A stretch of DNA of 19,135 bases from Planctomycetes bacterium UBA1146. Lineage in GTDB: Bacteria; Planctomycetota; UBA8108; UBA1146. The position numbers and the translations under genes were made by a program. Location of the stretch: the NCBI GenBank assembly GCA_002311345.1, contig DCAA01000028.1, positions 1 through 19,135 on the forward strand, read 5' to 3'. Shown in pieces: positions 6,226 to 14,108 of this stretch (position 1 is the first letter of the stretch; each line of letters begins with the position of its first letter). The notes under the pieces were generated by a model that searched no databases, was not told the origin of the DNA, and was given only the letters and a program-made list of their open reading frames with translations.

Positions 6226-7662
6226 TTGCTTCATTTCAAGACACTTCTTTTCGGTGGACTGTTGATCTTGTCGACTCTGTGTGGGATGCAGATCGACGCC
6301 CAGAGCGCCACCATCGAGTTCGAAGCGGGTATTTCAGTTCCCATCAACAACCCGGTCAATTACTCCCGGCTTGAAGATGTCAATGGAGATGGAAATCTCG
6401 ACATCGTTGCAGTGGTGGGTGAGCCCGGTGTCGATTCCGCTCTCAACGTGTTGCTGGGGAATGGAAGCGGTTCCTTCGCAACCGCCATCGCCAGTCCGAT
6501 TTCGGTCAATTTTCCATGGTCGATTGCGATCGCTGATTTCGACGAGGACGGTCTCGTTGATGCAGTTGTCTCCGACCTCATCAGTTCTCAGTTCAGCTAT
6601 CTGAGCGGAAACGGAGATGGCACCTTCACCATGGAGCCAAGACTGATTCCTGGATGGGGTGGAGGGAATCCACAAATTCTCGCCATCGATGTGGATGAGG
6701 ATGGGCACATCGATCTGGTTGCTCCAGATTTCTTCGGTTCACGGTTACTGGTGGCCTGGGGCACCGGTATCGATGATCCCATCGCTGCCTTCGATGGGCT
6801 CACCGCGACGGAGCTATCCGGTTTTCCCCTCAGTATCGATGTGGAAGATCTCGATGGCGATGGCGATCTCGATCTGTGCTGTGGCTTCAACACAGGAAGT
6901 GGAGGAGGAGTTGCCACTTGCCTCGCAACTGGCAATCGGACCTTCAGCGACGAGCAGAGAGTGATTGGGGGCCTGGAGGGGTCGCACTGGTCGGTCGATG
7001 CGGTGGATCTCGATGGAGGTTTACCGGAGATCGTCACCGTTGCGGAAGCAGATGGGTTTCTCGGCATCTACCCGCTACAGGCAGGAATTCCCCAGGATCC
7101 GACCCTGATTCCGGTGTCCACTTCCAGTCAGCAACTGGGCGTGGGAGACCTGGATCTCGACGGAATCCTCGACCTGGTGGTTCGCGATGCGACCACCGGC
7201 AACTTCCAGGTTTTTCAGGGCTCGGGAGGACTGGGGTTCCAGACTGTGCTGGAGATTGACGGTCCCACTGCATTCCCAGCAGTGCAAATCGTCGATGTCG
7301 ACGAAGACGGATTGCTCGACATCTTCGCAGCCGATTACAGCGCACTGACCGTCTCCTATTACCGTAATCTGACACAGGCTGGAGAAGCCTTCATCCGTGC
7401 AGATGTCAACACCGATGGCTCCACTAATGTTGCCGATGTCATCTTTCTGCTGGCGTTTCTCTTCAGTGGAGGGGCTGTTCCCGGTTGCATGGATGCAGGC
7501 GATATCAACGACGATGGTTCGAACAATATCTCTGATGCCATCACACTGTTAGCCGTTCTCTTCAGCGGTGGAGGGCCGACTCCGGCGCCTGTCGGAAGTT
7601 GTGGTCTCGATCCGACCCAGGACAACCTCGATTGTCTGGACTCGGGTGAATCTTGCTTGTGA
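6226..7662 (+). CDS. Secreted FG-GAP/VCBS propeller protein with dockerin-like tail
   Basis: This is a predicted extracellular protein of 478 residues. A signal peptide (FGGLLILSTLCG, cleavage near residue 26) precedes repeated calcium-loop blades: DVNGDGNLD (51), DFDEDGLVD (104), DVDEDGHID (155), DLDGDGDLD (208), a degenerate DLDGGLPE (261), DLDLDGILD (308) and DVDEDGLLD (357). Seven such repeats fit an integrin-alpha-like beta-propeller. The C-terminus has two dockerin type I-like loops, DVNTDGSTNVAD (393-404) and DINDDGSNNISD (426-437), each followed by a hydrophobic helix ending FSGG, then a Cys-containing tail (C459, C470, C477). Such tails recur on many planctomycete secreted proteins, where their partner is mostly unknown. 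The role could be adhesion, matrix or substrate binding. No catalytic motif is seen. It converges on the efflux operon. Confidence 0.9.
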   Translation: MLHFKTLLFGGLLILSTLCGMQIDAQSATIEFEAGISVPINNPVNYSRLEDVNGDGNLDIVAVVGEPGVDSALNVLLGNGSGSFATAIASPISVNFPWSIAIADFDEDGLVDAVVSDLISSQFSYLSGNGDGTFTMEPRLIPGWGGGNPQILAIDVDEDGHIDLVAPDFFGSRLLVAWGTGIDDPIAAFDGLTATELSGFPLSIDVEDLDGDGDLDLCCGFNTGSGGGVATCLATGNRTFSDEQRVIGGLEGSHWSVDAVDLDGGLPEIVTVAEADGFLGIYPLQAGIPQDPTLIPVSTSSQQLGVGDLDLDGILDLVVRDATTGNFQVFQGSGGLGFQTVLEIDGPTAFPAVQIVDVDEDGLLDIFAADYSALTVSYYRNLTQAGEAFIRADVNTDGSTNVADVIFLLAFLFSGGAVPGCMDAGDINDDGSNNISDAITLLAVLFSGGGPTPAPVGSCGLDPTQDNLDCLDSGESCL

Positions 7663-7702
7663 GGATCGGTACAGCAGACCAGAAGATGTAGCGGACCCTT
7701 TG

Positions 7703-9169
7703 CTACGGTCCTCCGACAGCCAGTAGTAGATCGAACTGCGCCTGGTTGTGGGTGATGATGGAGTTGAGCCAGCCGGTCCGAGCCTCGGTCAGATCTGCTT
7801 CTCTACCGAGCAGTTCATCGAGGAGAGCAGCACCAGCCTGGTAGCGCAGCCGAACCAGAATCAACGTTTCCTCGCTGGCTTCCAGTTGGCGGTTGGCAGA
7901 GGTCATCAAAGCACGTGAAGCGTTGAGTCGAGCAAGGCTCTCACGGATCTGTGCAGAGATCCTCAATTCCAGTTTTTTCATCGCAAGTTGGGTTTCTTCG
8001 AAGATGGCAATGGCTCTTCGATGGGAAGCCCCGGAATCGAGCCCGAATTGCCAGCCGATGCCCACCTCGGCGGTCTCCTGGTCGTCGAGATCACCCGCTT
8101 CTGCACCGAAACGACCAACCCCCGTTCTCGCACTGACGATGGGATGGCCCCATGCAGAAGAAGCACGGCTGAGAGAGCGAGAAGCGCGAACTTCCGCCCG
8201 GGCTGCCATGAGGTCGGGTCGCTGCTGAAGTCCGCGCTCGATCAACTCTTCGGCAGGGAGATCTTGCAATGGAAATCGCACCGGGCCAGGTACTGGATGG
8301 TTCCGCGCATGCGGACTCTGTGACATCAGGGTCGAATCAGGCACCAGAATCGAGCCTGATCCGTTTTCATCTGATAGCACGAGAAATTCCGAGAGCCGGA
8401 CAGATGCGATCTGGGCATTTGCATGCGCGATGGTGAGATCGCTCTCGGCGGCAGCTTCTTTTGCTTGTGCGCCGAGTAGGTCTTCACGTAAACCATCACC
8501 TGCCTCGAGTCTGGCATTGGCGGTAGCGACGATCTGGTTACCGAAGTTCACTCTTCTCTCTGCGATATCGATCTCTCCATGCGAACGAACCAGGTCGTGA
8601 TAGAGCTGTGCACCGTGATGAAGTGCCAGTTGTTCGATCGAGGAGTACTGTTGCTCGCTGGAGATGAGCTTCTCTTCGGCGGCAAGTCGGCGGTGCCAGT
8701 CTCCCCATGGATCCAGATCGAAACGTACTTCCAGACCGGTGAAGACGCTTTGCTTCGAAACATCGACGATGCCCCCATCGGTGCCCTGGGCAACTCCGTC
8801 GGTACGTGCGTAGTCGATTCTCGGACCGATGGTGGGAAGGAAGGCGGCATTGGCGATTTGCTGATTCGCTGCCGCTGCACGGGTGCGCTGTCGTGCCATC
8901 TGGATGGAAATGGCATTACTCTTCGACAGACCGAGAACCTCGGAGAGAGAAATGGTGCGAGCGCCAGGAAACCGGTCGGTAGCGGCATCGGTTGCTTCGG
9001 TGGCCTCTTGTTCGACCGTTGGGTCATCGGTGCTCTCGTCGGGTTGCTCATAAGGTGTCTGCTGTGGGATCCACAGCGACAGATCGCTGGAACGGACATT
9101 CGTCGACGAATCGGTGCTGCAAGAGCTCAGCAGCATCGAAATCAACGCGATGGCCAGCGATCGCAACAT
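7703..9169 (-). CDS. Outer-membrane efflux lipoprotein, TolC/NodT family
   Basis: This is the outer-membrane channel of the tripartite pump encoded upstream. The ATG at 9169 is chosen because GGAG precedes it at normal spacing and a lipoprotein signal follows at once (MLRSLAIALISMLLSSCS, lipid-accepting Cys17). The result is 488 residues. The reading frame is open further upstream, but that extension overlaps the adaptor gene and looks like shadow sequence. After an acidic linker (about 18-66) come two outer-membrane efflux repeats. Each has long amphipathic helices, for example ISLSEVLGLSKSNAISIQMARQ near 73-94 and AEELIERGLQQRPDLMAARA near 306-325, alternating with beta segments such as VGIGWQFGLD. 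The repeat layout and length match NodT-type channels. It is the last gene of the operon. Confidence 0.93.
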   Translation of the reverse strand: MLRSLAIALISMLLSSCSTDSSTNVRSSDLSLWIPQQTPYEQPDESTDDPTVEQEATEATDAATDRFPGARTISLSEVLGLSKSNAISIQMARQRTRAAAANQQIANAAFLPTIGPRIDYARTDGVAQGTDGGIVDVSKQSVFTGLEVRFDLDPWGDWHRRLAAEEKLISSEQQYSSIEQLALHHGAQLYHDLVRSHGEIDIAERRVNFGNQIVATANARLEAGDGLREDLLGAQAKEAAAESDLTIAHANAQIASVRLSEFLVLSDENGSGSILVPDSTLMSQSPHARNHPVPGPVRFPLQDLPAEELIERGLQQRPDLMAARAEVRASRSLSRASSAWGHPIVSARTGVGRFGAEAGDLDDQETAEVGIGWQFGLDSGASHRRAIAIFEETQLAMKKLELRISAQIRESLARLNASRALMTSANRQLEASEETLILVRLRYQAGAALLDELLGREADLTEARTGWLNSIITHNQAQFDLLLAVGGP

Positions 9170-9243
9170 GAAATTCTCCAGTCGACTCGCGATGACGAAC
9201 TCGCCGGTTGGTCTGCCCCGGGAATAGAAGGAATTCATGGAAC

Positions 9244-10638
9244 TCAAGGGTTCGACCCAACCGCTATTACCCTGTCGCCGCGCTGGATCAGGCCTTTTCC
9301 GATCAGGATCACCTTCTCGTCGCCGTTCAATCCTTCGATGATCTCGACGGTTCCTCCATCGTCGAGACCGATCTTGATGGGGACAGCCACACAAACTCCA
9401 TCGACCACGCAATACACATGGTAGTCACCCTTCGATCCCAGCAGTGCCTGCGCCGGTAAGGTCCAGGCATCTTTCCGTTCGATCAGGTCGAAGTTGACCG
9501 TGGCAAACATACCCGGGTAGATCTGTCCTTCCTTGTTCTCGAGAAGAATCTCGATCTTCATGGTACGAGTTCGGCGATCCAGATCTCGGGAGATGCGCGA
9601 TACGACACCCTGGAATATCCGGTTTGGATAGGCACTGCAGGTGACTTCTGCTGCGTGCCCTTTGTCGATGTAGGGAATATCCGGCTCAGGGATTTGGACA
9701 TAGATCCTCAAGCTGCTGAGATCCTTGATGGACACGATGGCGGTGTTCTTGGAGGAAGAGGCCGTGACCACAGCAGCACCCAGGTCCAGGTAGCGATCGG
9801 TGATGACTCCAGCGAAGGGAGCGCGGATACTCGCGTACCCGAGCATCGTCTTTGCATGGTCAACTCGCGCGTTGGTAACGGCGATGGCTGCCTCAGCGAC
9901 GGCGACGAGACTTACCCTGGATTCCAAATCGGCCTGGGCGACCCCGATCTTGGCTTCGGCGGCTCCTGCTCGTGCCGTGGTGGATTCGAGCGCAGCATTG
10001 CGAACTTCAACCTCGCCTTCGGCCTGGAGATAGTCTCTATCTGCGGCTTCCAGTTGAGCATCGGTAGCAGCATCTTGGTGATGCAATCCACGAATCCGCT
10101 CGGTCTGAATCTTCTGGGCAGTGAGTTCTGCCTGGGCCTTGCGCAGTTCTGCCTGCGCCTGAACGATTCCGACGGCTGCTTGTAGATGGGAGGCCTTCGC
10201 TGCCGCGAGTTGAGCGGTTCCACCATCAGCCTGGGCTTGCGCGGCTCTGAGACTCGCCCTCGATTCGAGCAACTGTGCCTCTGCACGCCTCAATTCATCG
10301 GTCAGTTCCGGTGTATCGAGAACGGCGATGACCTGGCCCTTCTCGACTTGATCTCCGATGTCAACGGAGATCTGGTCGAGATATCCACTGGTCCTCGCGT
10401 AGATTATTGCTTCCTGCGCGGCAAGAATTTCGGCCGGTTTAGCGGGTAAACGGTAGACGAGGGTTTGCTGAACAGGATTGATCACTGTGACTCTCGGAAT
10501 CTTGTCATTCGACTGTCCGAAACAAGCTGGTGTCCACCCGCCGATCACCAGCAACAAGATCAACAGGCTAGCGAACCCGGGAATCCCCCGTCGATGCACT
10601 TCTATTCCCTGAGACTGGATCTCCGATTTGCTGGTCAT
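9244..10638 (-). CDS. RND efflux periplasmic adaptor (membrane fusion protein)
   Basis: This protein links the inner-membrane pump to the outer-membrane channel. It has 464 residues. Its ATG overlaps the pump stop codon (ATGA), so the two are translationally coupled. A hydrophobic segment (about 23-41) ending near CFGQS acts as signal or anchor. The lipoyl half-motif ARTSGYLDQISVDIGDQVEK (81-100) comes next, then a long Ala/Gln/Glu-rich coiled-coil hairpin (about 112-265), then the second lipoyl half around SIRAPFAGVITDRYLDLG (270-287). Beta-barrel and membrane-proximal domains follow (VQIPEPDIPYI, IYPGMFATV, LPAQALL). The hairpin accounts for the length being greater than in AcrA-type adaptors. 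A long hairpin is known in some adaptors to contact the channel tips. The substrate cannot be read from this protein. Confidence 0.96.
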   Translation of the reverse strand: MTSKSEIQSQGIEVHRRGIPGFASLLILLLVIGGWTPACFGQSNDKIPRVTVINPVQQTLVYRLPAKPAEILAAQEAIIYARTSGYLDQISVDIGDQVEKGQVIAVLDTPELTDELRRAEAQLLESRASLRAAQAQADGGTAQLAAAKASHLQAAVGIVQAQAELRKAQAELTAQKIQTERIRGLHHQDAATDAQLEAADRDYLQAEGEVEVRNAALESTTARAGAAEAKIGVAQADLESRVSLVAVAEAAIAVTNARVDHAKTMLGYASIRAPFAGVITDRYLDLGAAVVTASSSKNTAIVSIKDLSSLRIYVQIPEPDIPYIDKGHAAEVTCSAYPNRIFQGVVSRISRDLDRRTRTMKIEILLENKEGQIYPGMFATVNFDLIERKDAWTLPAQALLGSKGDYHVYCVVDGVCVAVPIKIGLDDGGTVEIIEGLNGDEKVILIGKGLIQRGDRVIAVGSNP

Positions 10639-13600
10639 GGTGTCAATCCTTCCGTACTTTCGTCGCGCGCGAGTAAGTCACTGATGACGCGGGTTTTTGC
10701 CGATATGAGCTCATAGAGAATCGGAACGATGAAGAGTGAAAGTACCATCGCTCCCAGAACACCTCCGATGATGGCGCGAGCCAGAGGTGCGTTGGCTCCA
10801 CCGCCGAACCCGATCGCCATGGGAAGCAGAGCGAGGCACGCTGCCAGCGATGTCATCAGGATGGGTCGAAGCCGGGTGCGAGCCGCGGTCTGGATGGCGG
10901 CACGAGTTTCTTGTCCTTCGTCACGCAGTCGATTTGCGTAGTCGATCATCAAAACGCTGTATGCGACGACGATACCCGTCATCATGACGATGCCCATGAA
11001 GGACTGAATGTTGAGGTTTGTCCCCGTGAGATACAGCATCCATGCCACACCGGTGAACCCGAGTGGAACCGAGGCGAGGATGACGAGGGGATCCCTGAAG
11101 GAACGGAAAATCGCCACCATCACCAGGTAGACCAGCAATGCAGCGACGAGCAACCCGAACGCGAACTGCCCGAAGGATTCCCGCGCTTGATGGATCTCAC
11201 CTTTGATCTGCCACCGGTAGCCTTTATCCCGATACTTTTCCATCAGCGCCTGCATCCGGGGAGATTCTTCGAGGCGTTGCTCGATATCGCTGACAACGCT
11301 CCCGACATCTCTCCCGACCACGTTCGAGTAAATATTGGTGACCCGGGTGATGTTGACGTGGTTCACAACGGTCGGTCCTGTGGTTCGCTCGAATGTTGCG
11401 ATGTTTCGCAGCAGTACTGGTTCGGTGGAATCTCCAGATCTGGGTCTGATCGGGATGTTCTCGAGCGTGGCAAATGAGTTGATCTCTCCCTCAGGATACT
11501 GAGCGCCGATGAAGTAGTGATTACGCTTTTTCTTGTCGATCCAGAATGATGGATTGAAGGTGACGCTGGAATTGGTTGCCGTGATGATGTTCTTCACTAT
11601 TTCTTCAGGAGTGATTCCAAGATAGGCCGCCTTGACCCTGTCGATGACGATGTGAATGGAAGGATAGTCGAGGCGCTGGGCCACCCGAACATCGACTGCA
11701 CCATCCACTTGTCGAACTTCATCAGAGATGGTGCGGGCGATCTCCTGGCCCACCTCGAGTTTGCTACCAGTGACCTGGATGTCGATCGGCGATGGCAATC
11801 CAAAGTTGAGCGCGGCAGTCAGGATTCCACCGGTATCGAAGGCGAACTCGATTCCAGGAAACCGATCCACCAGGCGTTCTCTCAGCAGAATGGAGTACTC
11901 GATGGAACTCCTCGATCGGTTTTCCTTCAGCTGCACGAGCATGAAGGTATCCATCGGACCGGTATTGGGGGTATAGGCGGCGGGCCAGTCCATCAGGACG
12001 CCGATATTGGAGATCAACATCTGGAGATCCGAAGTGGCCATCTCGTCGCGAGGATCCCACTGACCGATGACATCCTGGATCTCGTTCTCGACACTCTCGA
12101 TCAACCGTTCAGTAGCCTCGATGCGAGTACCCGAAGGGGCTCTCACGAAGATGGTGAACTGACCTGAATCAGTGGCAGGGAACAGTTCCTGGCCGATCTT
12201 GGTCGGTACACTGCTCCACGGGATTCCAGGAACCAGGCCCAGTGAAATCAGGAAGAAGATCAGTGTCGAGATCCCGACCAGCATCTTGCGCTGCAGAACC
12301 CGTTCGAGCAAAGCAGCATAGTTGCGACCGATGACCCGAAAGAAAGCCGGTTCGTGCTCGCCAGTTGCTGAATCTGCACCGGGCTTGGCCTTCAGGAATC
12401 GTGCGCAACACAAGGGCACGATGGTCAGAGCCACCAGGTAGGAGGCGCCCATCGCCAGGATCACGCTGATGGCCAGAGGGGTGAACAGGAACTTGGAGAT
12501 GCCGCTCAGCAGCACGACCGGAAAGAACACCACCATGATGGTGATGGTGGCGACGAATATCGGACCGGAAACCTCGCTGGCGCCATCGTAGGCGGCGCGA
12601 ACGGGTGTCTTTCCCATGCTCAGGTGTCGGGAGATATTTTCCAGCGTCACGATTGCCTGGTCGACGATCAGACCGACCGCCAGCGCCAGTCCACCTAGTG
12701 TCATACTGTTGATGGTATTGCCGCTAAGATATAGCCCGATGAATGCAGCCAGTGCCGAGAGTGGTAGTGACAACAAGATGATCAACATCGATCGCACGCT
12801 CCCGATGAAGAGCAGCACGATCAGCCCGGCAAGAAACGCGCCGATCAAACCCTCATGTTCGAGCGCGGAAATCGAGTTACGAACGAAGATCGACTGGTCC
12901 ATCACCACCTCGAGCAGCACGTCGTCGGCTCCTTCGTACATGTCGACGACTCGTTGGCGGATCTGTGTCAACTTCGTACGGATCTCGTTGACGATCTCGA
13001 TGGTGTTGGCGCCAGGTTGACGGTAGATCGGAATGTAGACCTGCCGCCGGCCATTGATCCTGACGACATTGGTCTGGATCGACTGGGTGTTCTCAGCCCG
13101 TGCGACATCTCTGAGGAATACCGGTTTTCCATCCTCGATCTTGATCAAGAGATCGTTCAGTTCGGAAATCTCATCGACCATCGCATTGGTCGTGATCATG
13201 TAATCGAGATCACCGAGTTTGGCGTTGCCGGTCGGAATGAAGACGTTTTGTTCCTGGATCGCCCGCACCACATCCATCGGAGATAACTGCCGCGCCTCCA
13301 GTTCCTCGCGGTCCAGGTATGCGAAGATGCGGCGGAGCACTCCACCGTAGACAGCAGGAGCGATGACCCCACGGATCGATTGCAATCGGTTCCTCAACTC
13401 GAAGTAAGCGACATCGTAGAGTTCTTGCTCCGACATCGTTTCCGACGAAACGCTGACCAGACACAGCGGTACCGAGGCTGTCGGGTCAAACGGCATCACC
13501 ATCGGCGGAATCGTGCCAGGAGGAAGATAGAAGAGATCACTCATCGCATAACTGGTGACCTGTGACATCGCGCTTTCCATGCTGATGTCTTCGCGGAAGA

Positions 13601-13880
13601 AGTCCTTGACGATGGAGACACCCGTCATCGACTTTGCTTCCTGGTGAGAAATCCCCACCGACTGCCCGGTCCAACGTTGCATACGACTGCTGATGTCACC
13701 CTCGACCACCTCGGGTGGCATTCCGTTGTAGAAGGTCACGATCTGGACCGCGGGTGTTCTGAAGATCGGGAGCAGGTCAGAGGGAATACGAGTCAGGAAG
13801 ATGGATCCCAGTGAAACAACTGCGAGGGCGAGAACGAGAACGAGGTAAGGATATCGAAGAGCCGATCGGACGAGCCACAT
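10635..13880 (-). CDS. RND superfamily efflux pump, inner-membrane permease
   Basis: This is the energised subunit of a tripartite exporter, with 1081 residues and the AcrB-like duplicated fold. It has an N-terminal TM1 (about 11-30), a first periplasmic loop (about 31-335), TM2-6 (about 344-500), TM7 near 531-551, a second loop (about 552-900) and TM8-12 (about 905-1060). The start ATG 13880 has GGAG ten bases upstream. In TM4 the usual DD pair reads VDQAIV (D407, Q408). In TM10 the AcrB lysine position is A973 within GIVVAYSVLMIDYA. Loop features such as YNGMPPEVVE and APSGTRIEATERLIE are ordinary for the HAE/acriflavine-resistance group. The gene opens a pump, adaptor and channel operon. 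Possible exports include drugs, lipids and metabolites. No regulator gene is nearby. Confidence 0.97.
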   Translation of the reverse strand: MWLVRSALRYPYLVLVLALAVVSLGSIFLTRIPSDLLPIFRTPAVQIVTFYNGMPPEVVEGDISSRMQRWTGQSVGISHQEAKSMTGVSIVKDFFREDISMESAMSQVTSYAMSDLFYLPPGTIPPMVMPFDPTASVPLCLVSVSSETMSEQELYDVAYFELRNRLQSIRGVIAPAVYGGVLRRIFAYLDREELEARQLSPMDVVRAIQEQNVFIPTGNAKLGDLDYMITTNAMVDEISELNDLLIKIEDGKPVFLRDVARAENTQSIQTNVVRINGRRQVYIPIYRQPGANTIEIVNEIRTKLTQIRQRVVDMYEGADDVLLEVVMDQSIFVRNSISALEHEGLIGAFLAGLIVLLFIGSVRSMLIILLSLPLSALAAFIGLYLSGNTINSMTLGGLALAVGLIVDQAIVTLENISRHLSMGKTPVRAAYDGASEVSGPIFVATITIMVVFFPVVLLSGISKFLFTPLAISVILAMGASYLVALTIVPLCCARFLKAKPGADSATGEHEPAFFRVIGRNYAALLERVLQRKMLVGISTLIFFLISLGLVPGIPWSSVPTKIGQELFPATDSGQFTIFVRAPSGTRIEATERLIESVENEIQDVIGQWDPRDEMATSDLQMLISNIGVLMDWPAAYTPNTGPMDTFMLVQLKENRSRSSIEYSILLRERLVDRFPGIEFAFDTGGILTAALNFGLPSPIDIQVTGSKLEVGQEIARTISDEVRQVDGAVDVRVAQRLDYPSIHIVIDRVKAAYLGITPEEIVKNIITATNSSVTFNPSFWIDKKKRNHYFIGAQYPEGEINSFATLENIPIRPRSGDSTEPVLLRNIATFERTTGPTVVNHVNITRVTNIYSNVVGRDVGSVVSDIEQRLEESPRMQALMEKYRDKGYRWQIKGEIHQARESFGQFAFGLLVAALLVYLVMVAIFRSFRDPLVILASVPLGFTGVAWMLYLTGTNLNIQSFMGIVMMTGIVVAYSVLMIDYANRLRDEGQETRAAIQTAARTRLRPILMTSLAACLALLPMAIGFGGGANAPLARAIIGGVLGAMVLSLFIVPILYELISAKTRVISDLLARDESTEGLTP

Positions 13881-13904
13881 TCTTGGATTGCTCCATTTCC
13901 GCCG

Positions 13905-13919
13905 GGTGTCGATGACACC
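13905..13919 (-). repeat. Hairpin in the leader of the RND operon
   Basis: GGTGTC GAT GACACC makes a perfect six-pair stem with a three-base loop, lengthened by two more pairs if one G bulges. On the minus strand it sits about ten bases upstream of the pump ribosome binding site (complement of 13891-13894). It could modulate translation or mRNA stability. No known RNA family is recognised. Confidence 0.25.
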
Positions 13920-13987
13920 GGGGGCTGGTGAATCAGGACCATCTAAACAGCGGCAAGATCACGGTGGGTGATGGCATCGGTCTCGAA

Positions 13988-14006
13988 TTGTCAATCTGGA
14001 TGACAA
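13988..14006. promoter_or_regulatory. Inverted repeat TTGTCA-N7-TGACAA upstream of RND operon
   Basis: A perfect six-base dyad with a seven-base spacer lies about 110-125 bases upstream of the pump start. On the minus strand it contains TTGACA (13994-13989), which matches a -35 consensus, but no convincing -10 element follows at 16-18 bases. A repressor or activator site overlapping a promoter is possible. It shares its TTGTC core with the dyad at 14042-14070. Confidence 0.35.
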
Positions 14007-14041
14007 ACTCACCCCCAACCCCTATGACCGCAAGAGGGCGG

Positions 14042-14070
14042 GGACAAATTCACCGGGATTCGATTTGTCC
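14042..14070. promoter_or_regulatory. Inverted repeat GGACAAAT-N13-ATTTGTCC, operator or terminator
   Basis: Perfect eight-base arms are spaced 21 bases centre to centre, about two helical turns, as expected for a dimeric regulator binding one face of DNA. The site lies 39 bases downstream of the DUF1552 stop and about 160 bases upstream of the pump start. It could instead act as a hairpin at the end of the DUF1552 transcript. The loop of 13 bases and lack of a T-run make a strong intrinsic terminator less likely. Confidence 0.35.
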
Positions 14071-14108
14071 GGGTGGTGCAGTTCGGCCCATCTGGAGAAA
14101 TGTTGCTG

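Noticed and set aside
7688..7711. Possible pseudoknot GTAGC-GGACC-CTTT-GCTAC-GGTCC between convergent genes
   Set aside because: Both five-pair stems exist, but there are no connecting bases to span the helices, so they cannot form together. Each alone is a weak hairpin and part of it is coding sequence.
9170..9412. N-terminal extension of the TolC-like protein
   Set aside because: The extension is Arg-rich, overlaps the adaptor coding region in another frame and precedes a clear lipoprotein signal with its own ribosome binding site at 9169.
8579..9424. Plus-strand open frame of 281 codons
   Set aside because: It is antisense to the TolC-like gene and the end of the adaptor gene, both well supported, and has no coding signature of its own.
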